Shown piece by piece: positions 16,869 through 24,432 of a stretch of 64,000 bases of DNA. Position numbers and translations under genes: made by a program. The DNA lies in contig NZ_CP136995.1 in NCBI RefSeq assembly GCF_033110285.1, positions 2,666,001 through 2,730,000 of the forward strand. The letters are read 5' to 3'. This stretch comes from Ottowia sp. SB7-C50. GTDB taxonomy: Bacteria > Pseudomonadota > Gammaproteobacteria > Burkholderiales > Burkholderiaceae_C. The notes under the pieces are model-generated. The model worked only from the letters and a program-made list of their open reading frames with translations, was not told the DNA's origin and ran no database searches. Numbering within the stretch: the stretch's first letter is position 1; each line of letters begins with the position of its first letter.

Positions 16869-18185
16869 TCAGGCGCCTGGTTTGCTACTTTTATGAGAGC
16901 TACTCGCGCTTTCCCTGCCTGCGCTGAAGCCCTTTTTCTCTTGTAGAACTTCGCCCTTGGGCGGCAAGATGTCGGCCACGGTCATGTCGGCCAGCAGCTT
17001 GTGCTCCCACCAGCCGGTGAGCGCCTTGTCGGGCTTGAGCAACAGCCTTTCCACCAGCGGCCGCAGCGGCTGATTGGGCGGGTCGAACAGCAGCACGTAG
17101 CGCGGCTCCTCGTTCTCGGTCTGCGTGCCCAGCTCGCCAACCCAGTCAAGTTGTTGCAGCGCGCCCATCACGGGCGACAGCTGCAGCGTGTCCACCTTCA
17201 GCCAGTGGGCCAGTTGCGGCAGCGTGAGGCCGCGCGTGGCCGTGTCGCGCACGCGGGACAGTGATTGCAGCACCTCGGTGGCCAGCTGAAAGTCCCACCC
17301 CGGCCCGCCGCCGCGCCGCGCCACGCCACTCAGCAGGCTGGGCAGGTAGGCGGCGATGACGGCGCCAAACAGCACGATCAGCCACGACATGTAGATCCAC
17401 AGCAGCAGGATAGGCACCGCCGCAAATGCGCCGTAGATGAGCGAATAGGTGGGAATGCGCGACAGGTACAACCCCATGCCCCACTTGGCCAGCGCCAGGC
17501 ACACCGCGGCGAACAGGCCGCCGGCCAGCGCGTGCTTCCACTTGACGGGCGTGTTGGGCACGAAGCGGTACAGCAGCGTCAGGCCCACCGTCATCAGCAC
17601 GAACTGCACCGTGTCCAGCGCCAGGTTGACGCCGCCGCCGATGTCGGGCAGCCAGCCGCGCGAGGCCGTCAGCACGTACGACGAAATGGCCAGGCTGGCA
17701 CCCAAGACCAGCGGGCCGAGTGTCAGCGCGGCCCAGTAGATCAGCACGCGCTGGCCCAGGGGCCGCTGGGTGGTCACGCGCCAGATGTCGTTGAGCGTGT
17801 GGTCGATGGTCAGCACCAGCGACACGGCGGTGAAGGTCAGCACCGCAAAGCCGGCCAGGCCCAATTCGCTGGCCTTGCTGGCGAACTGGGTCAGGTAGTC
17901 GAGCACGTTGCGCGAAATGCTTTGCGGAATGAGGCTGTCCAGCAGCCACTGCTCCAGCGCGTCGCGCAGCTGGCCGAAGATGGGGAAAGCGGTGAACACC
18001 GACAGCACCACGGCAAAGAACGGCACCAGCGCCAGCGTGGTCGTGAAGGTGAGCGAGCTGGCCGTCAGCCCCAGGCGGTCCTGCTGAAAGCGCTCCCACA
18101 GCGTGGCGGCCGTGGACAGCACGGGAAAGTCCGTCACGTCGGTGACGAAGGTCTTGGCGCGCGACTGCAGCTTCTCCAGGTTCAT
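16869..18185 (-). CDS. YihY/BrkB-family inner-membrane protein
   Basis: 438-residue membrane protein of the YihY family (once called RNase BN; that nuclease assignment was later moved to another gene, so no RNase role is claimed). Six or so membrane segments lie within residues 30-290, including LALVPFFAVVLSVFTAF and LLWIYMSWLIVLFGAVIAAYL, with the family motif SSLTFTTTLALVP. A cytoplasmic C-terminal extension of about 110 residues contains a winged-helix-like stretch (LTLPQLAHWLKV). The last 14 codons (ESASSSHKSSKPGA) are encoded by a T-rich dispersed element, so the tail is probably acquired. The ATG at 18185 is chosen over longer frames. Confidence 0.85.
   Translation of the reverse strand: MNLEKLQSRAKTFVTDVTDFPVLSTAATLWERFQQDRLGLTASSLTFTTTLALVPFFAVVLSVFTAFPIFGQLRDALEQWLLDSLIPQSISRNVLDYLTQFASKASELGLAGFAVLTFTAVSLVLTIDHTLNDIWRVTTQRPLGQRVLIYWAALTLGPLVLGASLAISSYVLTASRGWLPDIGGGVNLALDTVQFVLMTVGLTLLYRFVPNTPVKWKHALAGGLFAAVCLALAKWGMGLYLSRIPTYSLIYGAFAAVPILLLWIYMSWLIVLFGAVIAAYLPSLLSGVARRGGGPGWDFQLATEVLQSLSRVRDTATRGLTLPQLAHWLKVDTLQLSPVMGALQQLDWVGELGTQTENEEPRYVLLFDPPNQPLRPLVERLLLKPDKALTGWWEHKLLADMTVADILPPKGEVLQEKKGFSAGRESASSSHKSSKPGA
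16881..16936. repeat. T-rich palindromic element forming the 3' end of the yihY-like gene
   Basis: TTGCTACTTTTATGAGAGCTACTCGCGCTTT followed by TGCGCTGAAGCCCTTTTT, a member of the dispersed element. On the minus strand it encodes the last residues of the YihY-type protein. Confidence 0.55.
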
Positions 18186-18346
18186 GCTCTTATGATCCTG
18201 CAAACGGCGGTCGTATGCCCCGGCGCGATGTGCGTGCCAGCCACGGCGCCACGACACCGCAGGCGGCTGCCTGCCAGCACGCGCAAGGGGCATGGCGCCC
18301 TCCAAGCCAGATCATCAGACACCATAAACGCTTGCTGCCATCCTGA

Positions 18347-18778
18347 ATGAAGCGGTCCACCGCCGCCTGCAGGATCATGCCACCGACCATGCCCACCGCC
18401 GCCTTGCCCAATACGCCTTCTGCCGCCGCGCTGACCACGCGCGCCATCGCCGTGATCTGCCTGCTGGCGCTGTTCGGCCTGTGCCTGGCGTGGGAGCTGT
18501 GGCTGGCGCCGGTGCGTCCGGGCGGATCGTGGCTGGCGATCAAGAGCCTGCCGCTGCTGCTGCCATTGCCGGGTCTGCTGCGGCTGCGCATGCTGACCTA
18601 CCGCTGGACCTCGCTGTTCGTCTGGCTGTATTTCGTCGAGGGCGTGGTGCGCGCCACCAGCGACCGCGCGCCGTCGTCGTGGTACGCGCTGGGCGAAGCG
18701 GTGCTGAGCGTGCTGCTGTTCGCCGCCTGCGCCGCGCACGTGCGGCTGCGCCAGCGGCAGGCGCGTGCGGCCGGGTGA
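18347..18778 (+). CDS. DUF2069 membrane protein
   Basis: 143-residue protein with about four hydrophobic segments: AVICLLALFGLCLAWELWLAP, LPLLLPLPGLLRL, SLFVWLYFVEGVV and LSVLLFAACAAHV. The core WLAIKSLPLLLPLPG...RTYRW-like pattern followed by VEGVVRA is characteristic of DUF2069, a family of unknown function common in beta- and gammaproteobacteria. The start is uncertain: ATGs at 18347, 18380 and 18389 are all in frame and only the latter two fit the family length. It stands 160 bases from the divergent YihY-type gene. Confidence 0.75.
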   Translation: MKRSTAACRIMPPTMPTAALPNTPSAAALTTRAIAVICLLALFGLCLAWELWLAPVRPGGSWLAIKSLPLLLPLPGLLRLRMLTYRWTSLFVWLYFVEGVVRATSDRAPSSWYALGEAVLSVLLFAACAAHVRLRQRQARAAG

Positions 18779-18821
18779 ACGGCGGCGCTCCGCATCACCC
18801 TGGGCATGTGAACTTCTGAAC

Positions 18822-18878
18822 AAATCGGCCCCCAGCGCTTTGCTGACCTGCGGGAACAGCTATATTTTTAAGAGCAAC
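18822..18878. repeat. T-rich palindromic element upstream of the FAD-linked oxidase
   Basis: AAATCGGCCCCCAGCGCTTTGC...AACAGCTATATTTTTAAGAGC, the same layout as the other copies. It abuts the oxidase ATG and its final AAGAGC is the only ribosome-binding-like sequence before that start. Confidence 0.5.
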
Positions 18879-20297
18879 ATGACATCCCAACCCACCCTTC
18901 TCGACCGGCTGCGCCAGGCCGTCGGCGCCGACCACGTGCTGACGGGCAACGGCCTGCTCGGCTACGAACAGGACTGGCGCCAGCGCGCGCGCGGCCGGGC
19001 GCTGGCGGTGGTGCGGCCGCGCACCACCGAAGAAGTCGCCGCCGTGGTGCGCGCCTGTGCCGCGCACGGCACCGCCATCGTGCCGCAGGGCGGCAACACC
19101 GGCCTGGCGGTGGGCTCGGTGCCCGACGACAGCGGCACGCAGGTGCTGCTGAGCCTGCGCCGCATGGACCGCGTGCGCGCCCTCGACGCCGCCAACCTCA
19201 CCGTCACCGCCGAGGCCGGCTGCATCCTGCAGAACCTGCAGGCGGCGGCCAGCGACGCGGGCTTTCTGTTTCCGCTCAGCCTGGCCGCTGAAGGCAGTTG
19301 CACGCTGGGCGGCAACCTGGCCGCCAACGCGGGCGGCACGCAGGTGGTGCGCTATGGCAATGCGCGCGAGCTGTGCCTGGGGCTGGAGGTGGTCACCGCA
19401 CAGGGCGACATCTGGCACGGCCTGAGCGGCCTGCGCAAGGACAACACGGGCTACGACCTGCGCGACCTGTTCATCGGCAGCGAGGGTACGCTGGGCATCA
19501 TCACCGCCGCGACGATGAAGCTGTACCCGCAGCCCGCCGCGCAGCTGACCGCCTGGGCCGCCGTGCCATCGATGCAGGCCGCCGTCGATCTGCTGGGGCT
19601 GGCGCACCGGCACCTGGGCGCGGGGCTGACGGGCTTTGAGGTGATGAACCAGTTCGCGCTGTCGCTGGTCGACAGGCACTACCCGCAGCAGCGCGTGCCG
19701 CTGTGGCGCGAATCGCCCTGGTGCGTGCTGCTGGAAAACTCCGACCACGAAAGCGAGGCGCACGCGCGCGAACAGTTCGAGCGCCTGCTCGAAGCCGCGC
19801 TGCAAGCCGGTTGCGTGACCGACGCCGTGGTCGCCGAAAGCCTGTCGCAGGCGCAGGCGCTGTGGCACATCCGCGAGAGCATTCCGCTGGCGCAGGCCGA
19901 AGAGGGCCTGAACATCAAGCACGACATCAGCCTGCCGATCTCCCGCATTCCCAGCTTCGTCGAAGCCACCGACGCCGAACTGGCGCGCGCCATTCCCGGC
20001 GTTCGCCTGGTCGACTTCGGCCATCTGGGCGACGGCAATCTGCACTACAACGTGCAGGCCCCCGCAGGCGCCGATGCCGCCGCCTTTCTGCGCGACGAAG
20101 AAGACCGCATCAACACCCTGGTGTTCGACGCCGTGGCGCGGCATGGCGGATCAATCAGCGCCGAACACGGCATCGGCAGCCTGAAGGCCGCCAAGCTGCC
20201 GCACTACAAGTCACCCGTGGCCTTGCAGATGATGCGCGCGATCAAGCAGGCACTGGACCCGCAGGGGATCATGAATCCGGGGCGGGTGCTGGGGTGA
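18879..20297 (+). CDS. FAD-linked oxidoreductase, GlcD/D-2-hydroxyglutarate dehydrogenase-like
   Basis: 472-residue flavoprotein of the VAO/PCMH type. The FAD-binding half has VVRPRTTEEVAAVVR, IVPQGGNTGL and the block LGGNLAANAGGTQVVRYGNARELCLGLEVV; the C-terminal half has GFEVMNQF, HLGDGNLHYNV and the ending SAEHGIGSLK...DPQGIMNPGRVLG. Such enzymes oxidize D-2-hydroxy acids (D-lactate, glycolate, D-2-hydroxyglutarate); the exact substrate is not clear, and the HLGDGN pattern fits the D-2-hydroxyglutarate group. The ATG at 18879 follows a T-rich element that supplies AAGAGC as a weak ribosome site. A broken copy of its 3' end lies at 20881-20962. Confidence 0.86.
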   Translation: MTSQPTLLDRLRQAVGADHVLTGNGLLGYEQDWRQRARGRALAVVRPRTTEEVAAVVRACAAHGTAIVPQGGNTGLAVGSVPDDSGTQVLLSLRRMDRVRALDAANLTVTAEAGCILQNLQAAASDAGFLFPLSLAAEGSCTLGGNLAANAGGTQVVRYGNARELCLGLEVVTAQGDIWHGLSGLRKDNTGYDLRDLFIGSEGTLGIITAATMKLYPQPAAQLTAWAAVPSMQAAVDLLGLAHRHLGAGLTGFEVMNQFALSLVDRHYPQQRVPLWRESPWCVLLENSDHESEAHAREQFERLLEAALQAGCVTDAVVAESLSQAQALWHIRESIPLAQAEEGLNIKHDISLPISRIPSFVEATDAELARAIPGVRLVDFGHLGDGNLHYNVQAPAGADAAAFLRDEEDRINTLVFDAVARHGGSISAEHGIGSLKAAKLPHYKSPVALQMMRAIKQALDPQGIMNPGRVLG

Positions 20298-20309
20298 GAT
20301 CAGACAGGG

Positions 20310-20789
20310 TCAGGACAACAGCGAGGCGAGGCGTTTCTCCAGGTCCGGCAGGTCCTTGCGTCCTTCTCGGGTGAGCACCATCGCCTCTCGCCACGCGTCA
20401 AAGTGCTGACGCAGTTGGTCCAGCTGCTCGCATGCATCAATTTGTTCCACAAGGCTTGAACAGGCCGAGCCGAGAAACGTCCGCAGCGTACCGCTCATGA
20501 AATTGCGGGCCGTATGGACTCGCTTGACGTCATCCGCGGGCGCTGGCGTTGCGGCGGGTGCTGGCGCTGTCGCGGGCGCCAAGCGCAGAGTGATAAACCC
20601 TTCTGCCAGCAGCTTCGCCACCACCTGCGTGTGATCGTCATGGGGGACGAGCCGGGCCACTTCGCCCAGCGTACGCCGTCCGTCCAGCATGATCAAGGTC
20701 TGCCGATCGCGGCGCGACAGACCATGAGCGCGCTCGACCATCTCTTCCAGCCCTTTTGGCGTCTTGGCGTAGATATCACCCGCATCCAT
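20310..20789 (-). CDS. Hypothetical protein (accessory patch)
   Basis: 159-residue protein that I do not recognise with confidence. Residues 1-65 (AKTPKGLEEMVERAHGLSRRDRQTLIMLDG...VVAKLLAEGFI) look like a small winged-helix module of the kind seen in fused regulatory proteins. A proline/alanine linker (about 70-88) follows, then a helical region (110-159) with many charged residues. There is no signal peptide or membrane segment. It lies between the intact FAD-linked oxidase gene and a broken copy of that gene's 3' end, so it probably arrived with, or is bounded by, that rearrangement. No function is proposed. Confidence 0.6.
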   Translation of the reverse strand: MDAGDIYAKTPKGLEEMVERAHGLSRRDRQTLIMLDGRRTLGEVARLVPHDDHTQVVAKLLAEGFITLRLAPATAPAPAATPAPADDVKRVHTARNFMSGTLRTFLGSACSSLVEQIDACEQLDQLRQHFDAWREAMVLTREGRKDLPDLEKRLASLLS

Positions 20790-20880
20790 GCCAGTCTCCT
20801 GTGCGTTACGGGAAACATACTACGCTACCAATCCCACGTTACACATGCCTCCAACGCTGGCTGCCGCACAATAAGTCAAA

Positions 20881-20962
20881 TCACCTGGGGCCTTGCTGAT
20901 GATGCGCGCCATCCAGCAGGTGCTGGACCCGACGGGATCATGAATCCGGGGCGGGTGCTGGC
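20881..20962 (+). pseudogene. Remnant of an FAD-linked oxidase 3' end
   Basis: These 82 bases align with 20211-20293, the last codons of the intact oxidase gene, with about 12 differences and one deleted base (GACCCGACGGGATC against GACCCGCAGGGGATC) that destroys the frame. The shared MMRAI..., LDP, and IMNPGRVL codons are still readable. It has no start and cannot make protein. The divergence suggests an old paralog or old duplication rather than a recent tandem copy. Confidence 0.75.
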
Positions 20963-21015
20963 TTGCACCCGAGGCCGGGGCGCTATATCATATCGATCGT
21001 TATGGTCAATATGAT
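20963..21015 (+). promoter_or_regulatory. Promoter and palindromic operator candidate of the Phd/PIN module
   Basis: TTGCAC at 20963-20968 and TATCAT at 20986-20991 are 17 bases apart, a fair sigma-70 promoter. ATCATAT at 20987-20993 is the exact complement of ATATGAT at 21009-21015, giving a 7-base inverted repeat over a 15-base spacer that covers the -10 box and start region. Phd/YefM antitoxins autorepress through such sites. The -35 box begins at the last base of the oxidase remnant. Confidence 0.5.
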
Positions 21016-21026
21016 TTGAGGTTACT

Positions 21027-21296
21027 ATGATCACCGAAGTCAGCGCCGTGACCTTTCGCCAGAATTTGGGCGAAATGCTCAACCAGGTGCAATACCGCAA
21101 CGACAGCATCGTTGTCAGCAAGGACGGCAAGCCGGTGGCTGCGCTGGTGGACGCCGAACTGTTCGCCCGCATCCGCCGCATGCGCGAGCGCTTTGACGCG
21201 CTCAGCCAGCGGGTGGCCGACGCCTACGCCGACGTTCCGCTTGACGCAGGGTTGGCCGAAATCGACCGCGCGGTGGCCGAGGGACGGCAACGCTGA
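21027..21296 (+). CDS. Phd/YefM-family antitoxin
   Basis: 89-residue antitoxin. The N-terminal DNA-binding Phd/YefM fold is clear: EVSAVTFRQNLGEMLNQVQYRNDSIVVSKDGKPVAALVDAELF (residues 3-46), followed by a helical tail that would neutralize the toxin. GAGG at 21018-21021 lies six bases before the ATG. Its stop overlaps the toxin ATG by one base (TGATG), so the pair is translationally coupled. A promoter with an internal palindrome lies directly upstream. Confidence 0.88.
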   Translation: MITEVSAVTFRQNLGEMLNQVQYRNDSIVVSKDGKPVAALVDAELFARIRRMRERFDALSQRVADAYADVPLDAGLAEIDRAVAEGRQR

Positions 21297-21712
21297 TGGC
21301 CAACCTGCGGGTGGTGCTGGATACCCATGTGCTGGTGTCCGGGTTGGCCTATCCGGCCAGTACCCCGGGGCGCATCGTCGCCGCCTGGCGACAGGGGCAG
21401 CTTGATGTGGCGCTGTCCCATTTCATCCTCGACGAGATGGCGCGCGTGCTGCCTCGCCTGCCGCGCATCCGCCTCAGCCCGGCAGAACTGCGCGATCTGG
21501 TCGACAGTTTCATGTTTCTCGCCGACGTGGTCGATGTCGATGAGATCACGCCCGATCCGGCCCTGCGCGACGACTATGACCAGCCCGTGCTGGCCACCCT
21601 GCGGGCCGCCAGCGCGAATTACCTCATCACGGGCGACAAGGACTTGCTGGCGTTGGCACCGCGCTACCCGGTCATCACGCCGGCCGAATTCTGGGCACGT
21701 CACGTCGGCTGA
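21296..21712 (+). CDS. PIN-family toxin (COG1569-type)
   Basis: 138-residue PIN-domain ribonuclease of the group annotated as putative toxin component, PIN family. Active-site acids are visible: D in VLDTHVLVSGL (residue about 9), E in ILDEMARVL (about 46), D in DYDQPVLATL (about 97) and D in TGDKDLLAL (about 116). It has no ribosome site of its own beyond coupling to the antitoxin stop. It differs from the first PIN toxin in this window (1109-1540) in class and partner, so the two modules are unrelated acquisitions. Confidence 0.87.
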   Translation: MANLRVVLDTHVLVSGLAYPASTPGRIVAAWRQGQLDVALSHFILDEMARVLPRLPRIRLSPAELRDLVDSFMFLADVVDVDEITPDPALRDDYDQPVLATLRAASANYLITGDKDLLALAPRYPVITPAEFWARHVG

Positions 21713-21744
21713 CGCCGGTGTGCGCCGCCTGAGGAACCAAGGCG

Positions 21745-23397
21745 TCAGCGGCCGCTCTTGGCAGCATAGGGCTTGGCGCGCGGTGCCCCCGCACGCGCCG
21801 CCGGGCGCGGGCCGCTGGGGCGGGCAGCAGGCTGGAAGGCGCTCTCTTTTCGATAGCTTTCTGCGCTCTTGGGACGGGCGCCGAAGGCCGATTTTTCCTT
21901 GAAACCACCGCCGATCATGCGGGGGCCGCGCGGCTCGCCGAAGTCACGCCGGGGCGCGCCAGGACGGCCACCGGGGCGGCGGCCCGCCCCACCTGCGCCC
22001 TTGCGGGCCGGCGAGCGCTGCTCCTGGATCGGCGGGAAGAACTTGGTCGGCTCCAGTCCGTCGATGGTGAGCGGGCGGAAGTGCTGCTGCGTGTAGGCCT
22101 CGATGTCGGCCAGGCGGCGGCGGTCGCGAATCTCGGCCAGCGTGACGGCCAGGCCGTCGCGGCCCGCACGGCCGGTGCGGCCGATGCGGTGGGTGTAATC
22201 CTCGGCCTTCATCGGCAGGCCGAAGTTGATCACGTGCGTGATGGTCGGCACGTCGATGCCGCGCGCGGCGACGTCGGTGGCCACCAGGATCTGTACGCGG
22301 CCGTCGCGCAGCGCGCCCAGGCGGCGGTTGCGCACGGCCTGGCTCAGCGCGCCGTGCAGCGATACGGCGGCAAAGCCGGTTTGCTGCAGTTCCTCGGCCA
22401 GCGATTCGCATTCGATCTGCGTGCAGGCAAACACGATGGCCTGGTCGATGCCGGGGTCGCGCAGCCAGTAGTCGAGCAGGCGGCGCTTGTGTTCGGGGCT
22501 GTCGGCCCAGTACAGCTCTTGCCGGATGTTGGCGTGGCTTTGCTGCGGCGTATCGACCTGCACCTTCTGCACCTTGCTGCCGCCGTCGTGCATCACGCGC
22601 AGCGCCAGTTGCTGGATGCGCGGCGCGAAGGTGGCGCTGAACATCATGGTCTGCTGGCGTTGGGCGGTCAGCTGGTGCACTTCGGCCAGCGCGTCGGCAA
22701 AGCCCAGGTCCAGCATGCGGTCGGCCTCGTCCATCACCAGAAAGCGCACCTGGTCGAGCTTGATCTGGCCGCTGCTGGCCAGGTCGAGCAGGCGGCCCGG
22801 CGTGGCGACGACCAGGTTGGCGTTCTGCAGCCGGGCGATCTGCATCTGGTACGGCATGCCGCCCACGATGGTGGCGATGCGCAGGCCGCGGCAGTGCTTG
22901 ACCAGGTCGATGGCGTCGGCCGCCACCTGCTGCGCCAGTTCGCGCGTGGGGCACAGCACCAGCGCGCCGGGCACGGCGGGCTTGAAGTGGCGCGTGTCGA
23001 GCGGGCTGCGGCGGCGCGGCTTCTTGGGCGCGGGCTCGCCCGCGGCCAGCGCGGCGGCGACCCTGGCGTCCCAGGCGGCCTGCTCGCGCGCGGCTTCTTC
23101 GGCCTGCATGCCCAGCAGCGTGTGCAGCACGGGCAGCAAGAAAGCCGCCGTTTTGCCGCTGCCGGTCTGGCTGCTGACCATCAGGTCGTTGAAGCCTTCG
23201 GGATGCGGCTCGAGCGCCAGCGGAATGGTGCGCTGCTGCACGGCCGTGGGCTCGGTAAAGCCCAGGTCGGCAATGGCTGCCAACAGATCGGGCGCCAGGC
23301 CCAGGGCGGCGAAGGGGTTGGGGGTTGCTACGGTTTCGGTAGCTGTGGGCGCTTGTGAATCAAGCGCGAACGCGGTATTTTCCTCATAGGAGGCCAT
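21745..23397 (-). CDS. rhlE: DEAD-box RNA helicase RhlE
   Basis: 550-residue ATP-dependent RNA helicase. Q motif near LGFTEPTAVQQRTIPLAL, Walker A SQTGSGKTAA, motif II VMDEADRML, motif III FSATF, motif V ATDVAARGID, motif VI HRIGRTGRAG. An insertion of about 45 residues rich in Ala/Glu/Arg lies between motifs I and Ia. The C-terminal tail (from about residue 450) is basic and Gly/Arg/Pro-rich, suiting RNA binding. The start is the ATG at 23397; the longer frame upstream lacks family similarity. The N-terminal 25 residues (TAFALDSQAPTATETVATPNP) are encoded by a copy of the T-rich element. The gene is preceded by a structured leader of up to 430 bases. Confidence 0.92.
   Translation of the reverse strand: MASYEENTAFALDSQAPTATETVATPNPFAALGLAPDLLAAIADLGFTEPTAVQQRTIPLALEPHPEGFNDLMVSSQTGSGKTAAFLLPVLHTLLGMQAEEAAREQAAWDARVAAALAAGEPAPKKPRRRSPLDTRHFKPAVPGALVLCPTRELAQQVAADAIDLVKHCRGLRIATIVGGMPYQMQIARLQNANLVVATPGRLLDLASSGQIKLDQVRFLVMDEADRMLDLGFADALAEVHQLTAQRQQTMMFSATFAPRIQQLALRVMHDGGSKVQKVQVDTPQQSHANIRQELYWADSPEHKRRLLDYWLRDPGIDQAIVFACTQIECESLAEELQQTGFAAVSLHGALSQAVRNRRLGALRDGRVQILVATDVAARGIDVPTITHVINFGLPMKAEDYTHRIGRTGRAGRDGLAVTLAEIRDRRRLADIEAYTQQHFRPLTIDGLEPTKFFPPIQEQRSPARKGAGGAGRRPGGRPGAPRRDFGEPRGPRMIGGGFKEKSAFGARPKSAESYRKESAFQPAARPSGPRPAARAGAPRAKPYAAKSGR
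23323..23370. repeat. T-rich-type palindromic element inside the rhlE N-terminus
   Basis: GTTGCTACGGTTTCGGTAGCTGTGGGCGCTTG-TGAAT-CAAGCGCGAA on the plus strand: GCTAC/GTAGC and GCGCTTG/CAAGCGC arms as in intergenic copies. It is read in frame as N-terminal codons of rhlE. Confidence 0.55.
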
Positions 23398-23825
23398 ACG
23401 ATCTCTCTGCTTTCCCGGCGCGCAACGCCAACGCCCAATCAACGGCGGCTGGCACGACACGTCAGATGGGGCGTCACATGACGACGCCCGGGTTTCATGA
23501 ATCGACACCCACCATCTGACTGCTCGGGCGTTCAGCGTGCCGTGAAGTGACGGCGCACGAAACCCGGGAAAAGCAAGGCTGGCCCAACAGGCCGGCCGCG
23601 CTAGAGGATCAAGGCCACCGAGGGCGGCAAGTGATCGGAGTGATCTGCCGGTCGCGGTGGCCGCATGCAAGAAGGAAGATGCGGCTGCTTAAATTCACGC
23701 GGCAGGCCAAGGCCGTTTCACGTGAACTGCGCATTGTCGCACGTTCGACGTTTTCGCGCAACGACGCGCGACGCGGAACCCGGCAACGACCGCCTCGTAT
23801 CGACTGGCGAACCCGCCACGCGGCC
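23398..23825 (-). other. Gene-free 428-base leader of rhlE with nested inverted repeats
   Basis: I see no gene here. The part nearest rhlE holds three perfect inverted repeats: 23461-23469 with 23512-23520 (GTCAGATGG), 23469-23475 with 23483-23489 (GGGCGTC), and 23487-23496 with 23559-23568 (CCCGGGTTTC). The second and third share bases 23487-23489 and so exclude each other. An in-phase CGTCACATGACG palindrome lies at 23472-23483. Together they suggest a folded 5' leader for rhlE, or operator sites. The rest, toward the MarR gene, shows nothing I can name. Confidence 0.5.
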
Positions 23826-24332
23826 TCACCCGCCTTGTTGCGCGACGTCGCGCGCATGGGCCACCAGCCGCGTCAGGATGCGGTCGAACTGCGCGCGTTC
23901 GGCGTCGCTGAGGCAGGCCACGATCTGCTGGTTGCGCGCCTCGATCACCGCCATCAGCCGCCGCCACAGGCGCTGCCCCTCGGGCGTGAAGCGCAGCACC
24001 ACCCCACGCGCGTCGGTGGCGCTGGCGGTCTTTTCGACCAGGCCCTTGTCGACCAGCGCCTGCGCGGCGCGGCTGGCCTGCGCCTTGTCCACGTTGGCGC
24101 GCTGCGCCAGGTCCTTGACCGACAGCGGCGCGAACGCACCCACCGCCGACAGGCAGCGCCCTTCGCCCAGGGGCAGGCCGGTGGCCGCCAGGTAGGCGTC
24201 CTGCGTGACCTTGTCGGTCAGCTTCTGCAGCGTGTGCAGCCGGTGCGTGAACGAGTCGGGCAGCGGCGTGCGCACGCGAGTGCGGCGAGCAGTAAGGGCG
24301 TCGGCAGCGGCGGGCCGGTCAATGGGGGGCAT
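23826..24332 (-). CDS. MarR-family transcriptional regulator
   Basis: 168-residue winged-helix regulator, divergent from the aromatic monooxygenase gene. The core is LSVKDLAQRANVDKAQASRAAQALVDKGLVEK (about residues 70-101), with the wing residues DARGVVLRFTPEGQRLWRRL after it. The ATG at 24332 is preceded by GAGGAA and is preferred over the upstream in-frame ATG at 24392, which lies in the promoter region. MarR proteins next to ring-hydroxylase genes usually repress them and release DNA when the aromatic substrate or its CoA-ester binds; that is the likely role here. Confidence 0.85.
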   Translation of the reverse strand: MPPIDRPAAADALTARRTRVRTPLPDSFTHRLHTLQKLTDKVTQDAYLAATGLPLGEGRCLSAVGAFAPLSVKDLAQRANVDKAQASRAAQALVDKGLVEKTASATDARGVVLRFTPEGQRLWRRLMAVIEARNQQIVACLSDAERAQFDRILTRLVAHARDVAQQGG

Positions 24333-24432
24333 GGCATTCCTCGGGCGTCGAAATGGTTGCGCGCGCAACCAATTCAATGAATAATAGCGCAATCACGCGA
24401 AGCTGCCGTCGCGGCCACCCTCCGGAGACATC

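Noticed and set aside
21745..23670. A longer rhlE with 91 extra N-terminal residues.
   Set aside because: The extra residues cover the hairpin-rich leader, show no similarity to helicases, and the ATG at 23397 begins a plausible N-terminus.
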